A DNA stretch of 64,000 nucleotides from Tubulanus polymorphus (taxonomy: Eukaryota > Nemertea > Palaeonemertea > Tubulaniformes > Tubulanidae): positions 496,001 to 560,000 of the forward strand of contig NC_134034.1 in NCBI RefSeq assembly GCF_964204645.1. Reading direction: 5' to 3'. This document shows, piece by piece, positions 33,819-43,900 of this stretch. A program made the translations under genes and the position numbers. The notes beneath the pieces are model-generated. The model was not told the origin of the DNA and did not search any database. It was given only the letters and a program-made list of their open reading frames with translations. The stretch's first letter is position 1, and each line of letters starts with the position of its first letter.

Positions 33819-34907
33819 CAGCGTGTTAATCCGGATTAGGATTAACCGGGATTAATGGCTTTAGACGGAAATAGCGCTCGCTCTATTATTACCGGATAGA
33901 AATGATAGACTACTCCCTCTATCTGCAGCTGCTGACACTAGAGCATTTATAAATCCTATCGTAAACTTTTTAACCCACTATTAGCCGGTATCTACGCGCG
34001 TTTTCGTTACCGCTGGTGATCGTAGATTGATACCTGCATTGTTTGATTTACTGAGAGTCGGAATAACTATCTCTCCGCGTCAGAGAGAAAAAAAAAACTG
34101 TGTTGATTTATTGAAAGAATAAAGAAGATAAAAATAGTCTTGAAATGGTTTGAGAAACTCGTGTCGAAATCCAAAAGAGTTCAAGGTCATTATATTTTCC
34201 TGTTAAAAAAGTAATAGCTTTAATGAGCTTATTATAGTGAGTGGATTTGGTGACGTGGACTATCCACTTATGTGGAATGTACTATCCACTCTTCTGCCAC
34301 CCCTATATAGTTTAATAAATGCTTATTTTAATGAATTCAAGAATTTTTCTTTGCAAATTTATTACGTTCTTTGATTCATTGGAAAATTGAGTAGAATTTA
34401 GTATGATTAGGACCGCCCTATAGATCTGATAATAAATACTGAATTGTATTGTAATTCACTACCGCCGGTAAGTGAGCTATTTATAATGATTACTGCCGCA
34501 GCTCAACAAATGTGCCTACAATAAATTAAAATTGAAAGCTAGCCCTGGCATGTGAGGTAAAGGTGAATAATTACCGCCACAGCTAAATAATTGTGTCTTC
34601 AATAAATTTTTATTGATTGAGGATTTACCCCTTGGCCAATTTCTTCTTCATATTCTTCTCTACACAAAACTCTTATCATAATGACTACTTTAATTTTTCA
34701 TAAATTTAATGGCAATTTGTATTACTATCAGGACAATAAAGATAATTTGTATTCATACTCTGGCATGTGAGGGATCGGGAATAATTACCGCCACAGCGAA
34801 ACAATTTTGTCCCCTTTGGAAAAAATTAATCGAGAGAGTCGAAAAAAATCGATGAAAATTTGAATTAAAAACAGCTGTGTGGTAAATATCATCTGAATCG
34901 AGGATCG
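33819..34907. other. intergenic region with AT-rich diverged repeat
   Basis: Holds the MMADHC 3' end, then three diverged copies of a unit with GGCATGTGAGG, AATAATTACCGCCACAGC and AAATAATTGTGTC at about 34440-34815. No coding exon seen. Confidence 0.55.
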
Positions 34908-37900
34908 ATGCAGCGGGCAGACGAGACTAGCGCATCGAGATTACAACAGTTACCGCAGGATGAGGAGGGGCAGCAGCAGGAGCCGCCCAGCAGGAGGAGG
35001 AATTCTTCCTCTTACGGTTCAATGAATAAACGTAGTATAAACTCGTCAGTAGCAGGTCGCAGAGGATACGAGGAATTTAACCCGGTTCGGACTGGTAGCG
35101 ATGATGAGGATGTAGCCGCTGCTGGACCCGGGGACGATATCATGAAGAGGCCGTCTGTACCGTGTCCTACGTGTAGGGGTACCGGAAAAATACCGAAAGG
35201 TAATAACTCTTCACTTTAACTTCATCTATCCGTCAGGATTTTGAGTTCAGGGTGGAGGTATTTTGGGTGAATGTATTTTTTCCGTGATTGGTTTAGATAT
35301 TTTTGATTTCTGACACTGACACCCTGTACTGACTTCAATGATTCAGTAAAATTATGATTAGTTTAAAATCAGGATCTTGTTCCACAGTTTGCTGTTGACT
35401 TTGAGGTAAAAAGATCAGAACTGGATCCAGAACTGTGGAACTGGTTCCAGAACTGTGGAACTGGTTCCAGAACTGTGGAACTGGGTCCAGGACAGTGGAA
35501 CTTGGTCCAGAGCAGTGGAACTGGGTCCAGAACTGTGGACTGGGTCCAGTATTGTGGAAGAGTGGAACTGTGGAACTGAGTTCAGAACAGTGGAACTGAG
35601 TTCAGAACTGTGGAACAATGGAACTGTGGAACTGGGTCCAGGGCAGTGGAACTGGGTCCAGAGCAGTGGAACTGTGACAAGAACTGTGGAACTGGGTCCT
35701 AAACTGTGGAACTGGGTACAGTACTGTGGAACAGTGGAACTGTGGAACTGGGTTCAGAAATGTGGAACTGAATGCAGCACTGTGGAACTGGGTTTTAGGC
35801 TTATACCAATGTGTGGTTAGTGAAACTAAACCTCCAGGTTACTGACTAGTGTAGACTAGGAACTAGGCCTATGTATTTATCATATGTATTTCTAGATGAA
35901 TTCAGTATTGAATGAAGGACTCTGATGCAGAGTCACGTCACAGCAGTCAGATTGAAATCTATCATTAGTATTAATTACACATACAGTCAGTTTTAGACAA
36001 CATGTTTAATATGAATTCATTTCTGTTACTGCGACAGGTGTGGAACCGTTTTTAATGAGCCACTATTAGTATTCAGTTTAAGTTGGCCTTCATTGTATTC
36101 ACAATCAGTCATTTATTCATTACTGTTGCAGGATATTACATCAGACAGATTTAACTTATAGATATACTGGAATTATTGCGGAATTGTGATATTTTTAATG
36201 CCTAGTCTGAGAGCAATACACAAGGGTTAATGTACTTCGGATTAAAATATCTATGATCAGTGCTTACTCATCGGTCACAGTCCTGAAAGTGGTTAAAAAG
36301 TGATATATATTTTGGACTCGTTGTGTATATTTAGGAAATTTCCGCTGACAAATCTTATTGCCTTTTTTATCTGTGAAAATTCAACGAACTTATTGTGGAT
36401 ATTTTCATCACCATTGATTGAGTGAACCGATCTCATCTTTGGATTCAGGGAAAAAAGTGCCAACTTGAAAAATGTCGACAACTGCTTCAGTTTTCACCGC
36501 TGACTGAGTCTGAAAGTCGTCACTCTTCGGTCACAGTTTGTTTCGACGTGAATATTCTTCGGACCGAGTTCATCGTAGATTAAAATCAGTCGCGTTTAAA
36601 CACGAGAATGTTACGCGGTTTTATCGGTTCAAAATCATAGCCACGTGAAGAAGAAACTAGCGTTTAGAGGGGTTTCCTCGTTACGGGTGGCTCCGAGAAT
36701 ATCTAAATCAACATGTTTGGAGCGGCTCCAGACATCTCCTTTATTGAATTATCGTCTCTGAAGGCGCCGGAGCCAAATCAATTTTTAGTCAAAATCTAGT
36801 GAAGTATTTAGATCAAGTTATGATATAATATTGATTTCTTTCTAACATTATGAGCAAAGGTGAACATTTTTGTTACGACACCGCGAGACAAATCTTTAAA
36901 TGTCTTCAATCGATATCATAGAAAAAAAATGTCCAGTTTATTCATAGCTGAATAAATAGAGTGAATAGGTTCATACTGTATTGACAGATAAGACTGTTTA
37001 CCTGGAAATTCTAAGATTCCATTTATTGTAACCTGTGGAGTATGATGATTAATTTCAAAGTCCACATGGTTTACTGTGTAGGTGTCGAGGCGTGTGTCCT
37101 ATTGATATATAGTATTCTGAAGTTAACACTAGTCATAGTCGGGTTTTGGTAGCGTCCAAAATTTCGTTTCAATTAAAAATGAATATATCGGCAATTCTGG
37201 AATACCATAATTTAGGGAATTAACCTTGTATTGGTGTAAACTGATTATGTTAATGCGGAATAGGTGAGGTGGATTTAGGGTGCTGGTAAAGTGTAAATCA
37301 AAAGCTTTATTCAGACAGGACTAGCAGTGCAGCTCGGAGTATAGGTTGTGTTTTAATCAATGATGTTATCAATTTTATTGATCATTTAATTACTAATTGA
37401 AAAGAGGACCTGCCTAAACCATCATAGAAATAACAAGGGATTAATATAAATATTAATATTAACGTATAATTTCTGGAGAAAATTGAAGTGATTTAGTTTG
37501 GACGAAACTTGCGATATCGACTTACATTGTTGCGGCGTCGTTAGTTACCGGATTATTAACTCGTCGTTGCTATGGATAATTCGGGTATAGATTCGGGAAT
37601 CGAAGCGTATAAAACGTTCCGTAATTCGGAGAGGAACGCTTCGTTGACCGGTAGCGCCCCCTATAACGATATTCAACGATCGGATAATTATCAGAGCGTT
37701 AGCAACGAGTCGTCGACGGCAACGACGTCGCTATGGAGGAATATATTTAATTCGGGCGGTGATACGTCTCAATGTCCGACGTGTCACGGGAAAGGATACG
37801 TCAGAAAAGGTGATTTAAATCAATCCTCGAAAACTTTGAGTTTAGAATCGTTAAATTTGAATCATTGTCGTCACTGATGACATTAAAATAACCAACAGCA

Positions 37901-40900
37901 ATAAAACCACAAAATTGAGTTTATCGTGGAACTGAACCTTTTATTTATATCTCACAAACCTTTTAAACCCTGTCTATGAAACCAGGCCCTGGTTAAGGAT
38001 TTACTTCTAGGGATAACTTTGATACCCAGTCTATAAAACCTGGTCCAGGTTACGGATTTACTCCTAGGGATTACTTTGATACCCAGTCTATAAAACCCGG
38101 CTCAGGTTAAGGATTTATCCCAAGGGGCAACTTTGATACACGGTTTACTGGTATAAACAATCATGATATATTTTGCTGTTAATCATAACTATATTGAATT
38201 GTTGAAGTCAGTTTTATTTCAGTCAGTTTTGTTTTTGCGTTCAGTTTCTCATTCATTCATCATCTCTGTGTGCGTGTGTGTGTGGGGGGGGGGGGGTCGG
38301 GCAGGACAAGTGAGGTGTTTAGTAGAATTTTCATTCTTTCAAAATCATTCTCGCGAAGGTTACGTTTTTCGACCATTTTAGAGTCACGCGGTCCGATCGA
38401 ATCTACTCTCATCACCGATAGCAACGAGGAATCTACTTTCGCCGGTAGCAACGGCATTCCCGCCGAGGAATCTACCTTCGCGAATAGTGACAACACGGTC
38501 GTCGTCGGTGATGATGAAACTGAGGATGAAATGAACAGCGTTGCCGCGATAATGAGAGACGACGAGGGTGTAAATGATGCTGAAATGGACGATGAAACTT
38601 TAAACTCATTTTCTAACGACGGATTGTTAGATTTGGCGCGTGGTATACCGTTGAGGGTACGCGCCGAGCTGCGCCAATATCGGATCACTCAGGATATACT
38701 GGCGCGCGCCGCCCTAGATAAATCACAGGGATACCTCTCCGATTTACTGCGTCGATTCACCGCCGATCGCGCGTTTAATAAGTCGACGAGGCGCCACCTG
38801 CTGGCGATCGGAGAATTCCTCGATCGGCCGGCGGAGCAGCGATGCGCGATGTACGCGGCGTGTCGCCGTGACGACCGTACTGACCCGGCGGCCATCGCTC
38901 GTAGAGAATATCGATCAACGGTAAGAGATTCACACGTAAAACCTGGGATATAAAAAACTGGGAATTTTCTCAAACATTAAATGTTTGTTTTCTCGTTGTA
39001 GCAGATGAAGAAGGTGGTGCCCCCTGGTGGTGTAACGCGGAGTATCACGGCTCACGCGGCCGCCGTTATGTCGCGGTATCTGTCAGCGACCGGTGGGGAA
39101 TCCCCGGACGAGAGGGGAATCCCCGTTATAGCAGACGCGTTGAATCTAAACCCGGCGACCGTACGGAAATATTTCGATCAATTACAATCGAAAAAATCGC
39201 AACAAATCGATGGAAATTGTGACAATCAGCAGCAGCTGGTCGCAGATGCTGAATCGACAGCTGCATCAGATGCGACCGGTTCGATTCAGTGAGATATCGA
39301 CCATTTTTTCAGAAAACTACTGATAAACTCTCGTCTATTCGGTAACCGTTGGTAACCAACAATGGTTTACTCGTTCAGTATCATATGAAATATTCTTTTA
39401 TAAGAAAAATAATCTTGTTAAACGGAAAATTGCGCTGAATAAAGTTTCAAAAATACTGAAATTTTTGCTGTTGGTTTTTTTGTTTTCCGCGGTAGAATCA
39501 TCAATTAGTTTCATATTTGTGAAAATTTATGATAAACTCAATGTTTTTAAAAACGGCTGAATTTGATTTGGTTTTATTTTTGTAGATCAAGAGAAGGAAC
39601 TGGTGGCTTTAATACCGCTTAACGATAAGAGACTGAACCCACAAACGTAAGTTCATAATGAACCAAGTGAGAAGAACCAATTAATATTCTAAAAAAACCT
39701 GCGTTAAGAACAGAAAGCTCAGTAGAGAATTGTTGAAGATCGATGATGAAATGACGGAATAATTTTGTAATTTATTTGTAGGAAATTGAAGATATTTGCT
39801 ACGATACTGGTTTGTATCCTAGCAGCCGGATTGACGATATTCTTCCTGTTTCCGCGTAGCGTTCGATTAAAATCAAACATGAAGAAATTATGGCCTGATT
39901 TCGCTAGAGTCAATGTCACCAAGAAATTCGTTCAACTCAGTTTAGAGGTGAGACAACTCTTCAAAACCCTTTTACATCATTACACCTTAACACAGTTCCA
40001 CAGTTAACCCTGAACCCAGTTCCATAGTTAACTCTGAACCCAGTTCTGCAGTTAACTCTGAACCCAGTTCCATAGTTGACCCTCAACCCAGTTCCACAGT
40101 TGACCCTTAACCCAGTTCCACAGTTGACCCTAAACCCAGTTCCACAGTTGACTCTGAACCTAGTTCCACAGTTGACTCTGAACCCAGTTCCACAGATGAC
40201 TCTGAACCTAGTTCCACAGTTGACTCTGAACCCAGTTCCACAGTTGACTCTGAACCCAGTTCCACAATTGACCCTGAACCCAGTTCCACAGTTGACCCTG
40301 AACCCATTTCCAAAAGCTGTGTCAGTTTAATTAGATTTTATCCCTTGTCTATTAGGTATGTATGGGTTTTGATGAAAGTGAGTTGAGAATGAATATGATT
40401 ATTATTGTTTGAATCAGATTTTTCAAACTGGAGTTCACACACACTCACACACACACACATGAAGGTGTATATATGGTATAATGGTATAAACCGCAGGTGG
40501 CCTCCACTCATACTCCACTCATACTACCGGCATATTGTGTACAGAATAATAATATGAATTCAATGAATGATCAGTATCTACTGTTGAACAACAGCAACAG
40601 CAGCAGGTGCAGTAGCGGTAGGTGCTGCTAGAACAACAGGTGTTATGATCAGGTCGGCATATATGGAATGACGCAATTCAAAACTCAGAAGTACCGAACA
40701 TGAGGGGGTGGGGGTGGGGGTGCAGGTTAGTTCGGCACCCCAGATGTTACTGGGGGGGGGGGTGCAGGTTAGTTCGGCACCCCAATAATTCAATTTTTAG
40801 GCTAAAAGAAATTGATACCTTGTTTCTGCTGAGTTTAAAAGTTGACCCGGCCGCGGCCGCCTATCTACCCTGCCTCTCTTATAAAATTAACAGTAATAAA

Positions 40901-43900
40901 AAAACTATCATTTTTGTTTAGCCTTAAATGGTGAATTAGAAGGTAACTTGATGACGTCATAGGTGGATTTATGGAGGCACAATCTTTTCTCAAAGTGTCT
41001 ATAGATCAAATCACTTAGTACACAATTTGATGATGTCATAGGGGGATTTATAGAGGCAGACATCTTTTCTAGAAGTGTCTATTTATCAAATCACTAGTGG
41101 ACAATTTGATGATGTCATAGGGGGATAAACTGGAGGCAGCCATCTTTTCTAGAAGTGTCTATATATCAAATCACTTAATAGACAATTTGATGATGTCATA
41201 GGGGGATTTATGGAGGCAGACATCTTTCCTGTCTTGATTGAACATCCTCGGAATAAACTCTTGTGTTTTTCATATGAAGGGTTTTTTATTATATAATAAT
41301 TCACAAAAAACGTGTCACTTTATTTTACATGTGATTATAGCACATTGATATTCGTATTAAATATACGCGGTTATAATTTATACAAATCTCACCTTATTTT
41401 CACTTGGACCTGCGAATGCGGGGGTTACATGCTCTTACTGCAGGTGTCGTGCTCTATTTAAACCAGGTTAATCCCAGTCGGATTGCGTAGGCTTAAATCG
41501 AGGCAGCTAACATTCGATACTGTATTTTACAAAAATATCATTGACCCAGTTCCACAGTTGACCCTGAACCCAGTTCCACAGTTTACTCTGAACCCAGTTC
41601 CACGGTTAACTCTGAACCCAGTTCAACAGTTAACTCTGAACCCAGTTCCACGGTTTACTCTGAACCTAGTTCCCCCACAGTTAACACTGAACCCCGTGGA
41701 GAGAGGGGGGAAGGGGGGGTTGTCAGTAATAAGGTGAACAATCTGTAACTAATGCTGAAAGTTGATTCATGATTTCTCCGTATATTTTCACCGGTTGTTT
41801 ATAAACGCTGCCGCGACCATATCGACTACCGGCGCCACCTGTAACGCCGCTCGGCTCGTCGTTTATTAAATGTTGGCAGATCGCCAGCAGTCGTTCTTCC
41901 ATCAGTCGTTTTTCTCGTTTCGGTTTGGTATTACGCGATCGCGTGCGTTTATTAGCGAACCATTGTTTAACCTGCGCCGTGGTTACGCGACCGACGCGCG
42001 CCATCTCTTCGCGCTCGGCGTCGCTCGGATACGGCGCGTCGATGTTCGCGTTGTACCAGTCGTTCATCGCGTCGATCGCGGCTGTCGTTAGTTTGCGCGA
42101 CGACCTGGTCGACTGGTCGCAGCCGGTCGACTGGTCGCGTTGCTCGGTAACTAATTGTTGTAATAGACTCAAACTGCGTCGAACGCGTCTCGTTAAATGT
42201 AAAAGTTGCCGATCGTAAAACTCGTTTAGATGATACATCTCTACGTCGAGGTCCGGGCCGGTCTGTTGAGTTTCCACAGCGACGGTAACTGCGTTATGAC
42301 GGTCGACCTCGGTTACGGTAGTCTGTGTATTATAGAATGTTTCTAATTCTCGAACTCTCGTCGAGTCGTCGTCGTTTAAACGCGTCACGTTCCGGAACTC
42401 GTTTCGTAATTCCGTCGTTTCGATCGTCAATCGCGTCGTTAAATCAATCGCATTGTCGTCGTCGCCTAGCAACGACATCGAATACGGCATGTTCGGCGCC
42501 GCCTGGTGGCCGATTTGTAAACACTCTTCAGCGAGCGTAGCTTTTAGTTCGGGGAACATCGGATTATTGGTAAGTTTGACCAGTGATTCGATATTACTGG
42601 TCGAACTGGTCGATTCAGTCGATGAGTCAATGACTCCGGCAGTGTCTCCTGCTGTGACTCCAGCAGTGACACCAGCAGTGACTCCAGCAGTCTCCTCTTG
42701 TTTCGTAACTATCAACGCCATTGGTAGAAGATCTTTTTTTCGAATTCGGACACAATTTTTATGTTCAAGAAATCTGTCGATGTCCTCGCCCTCGCGTGAT
42801 GCTAGATTTTTATTCTCGTGAAATCTTTTCAGTTGCTGCGTCACACGTGCCTGTAAACAGAGGAGTCATCTTATCAAATTTCGGGTTATTACAGGGTCCC
42901 TACGACTCCTTAATTCCTTAAATACTCCCTCTAATTGGAAAATGCTTTTTAAGACCTGCTTCAACTTGGGTCAAATTTCAGAAACTCCTTCAATTTTGAG
43001 ATAGGCAATTAGAAGTTGTGTCTAGTTTGTAGTTGTGCAATAAACTACACCTAAATCGGTACAGTTACCAAATTAGAAACCAAACATCTCAAACGTCGTT
43101 AGATAAAAATTGCTCACAAAACCACTGAATTAATGGTTTATCAAGAAAAACAGTATCAATTTAGGCAGAGTGCAGTAATTGGGATATGAAAGTGATGCAG
43201 ACGCTTCCTCAAAAAATGTCCTCATTTGAAACTCCTTGAAAAACTGTTTATATGCAGGAATGAATGATCTGCAGGTATCGTGTATCGTCCACAGAAACTG
43301 TGTTCACGATCAAATAAAATTCACACAATTCTAACTCAGGCTATCGAGATTTGAATCGATTAAATTCAGCGTACCTTTAAACCTGCACTAGATGCGACCT
43401 CTCACAGAATGTTGATTTCTCGAACTGTTGAAGATTAAATGATGATACATCAGTCTCTGCGTGGTGTGTTTATATTGCTGATGAGTTCATATCGACTAAT
43501 TAGTAATCAGTCAATTAATTAATTAGTTTTTAATTGTTGTTTACGTGGTGTCAATTTGTAGTCACAGCGCGATGACACTGCGTGTATTGTCAGTCAGGGT
43601 CGCGGCCCGTAAAAACATTCATTTCATACAATTCAAATTAGTCTCGATGTTTTGAACGCAGTCTAGACCAGACCGAATTATCAGACGTATTTAGAAACAA
43701 GGGACGTCTGCTTATAATTGACCTTCACCTTCAATGTCAATAGCAGACGTGATATTTTTAGTGAAATTTTATGTCTGATTATGATTTGATTTTCAAGAAT
43801 TAATTTTTTTTTTTTTAAGAAATAGAATAAAGAAAATTAAAATAATGTATTGCGACGTTGATCTATAATGAAATGAACGAAGGGGGATATCTCAATAAAA

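Noticed and set aside
35455-35820. Trp/Glu-rich frame ELWNWVQ repeats
   Set aside because: Satellite artefact, same family as at 44395-44631.
40076-40330. Repeat protein with LNPVPQLT units, and the antisense frame
   Set aside because: Direct product of the GTGGAACTGGG satellite; no start context, splice logic or conserved domain.
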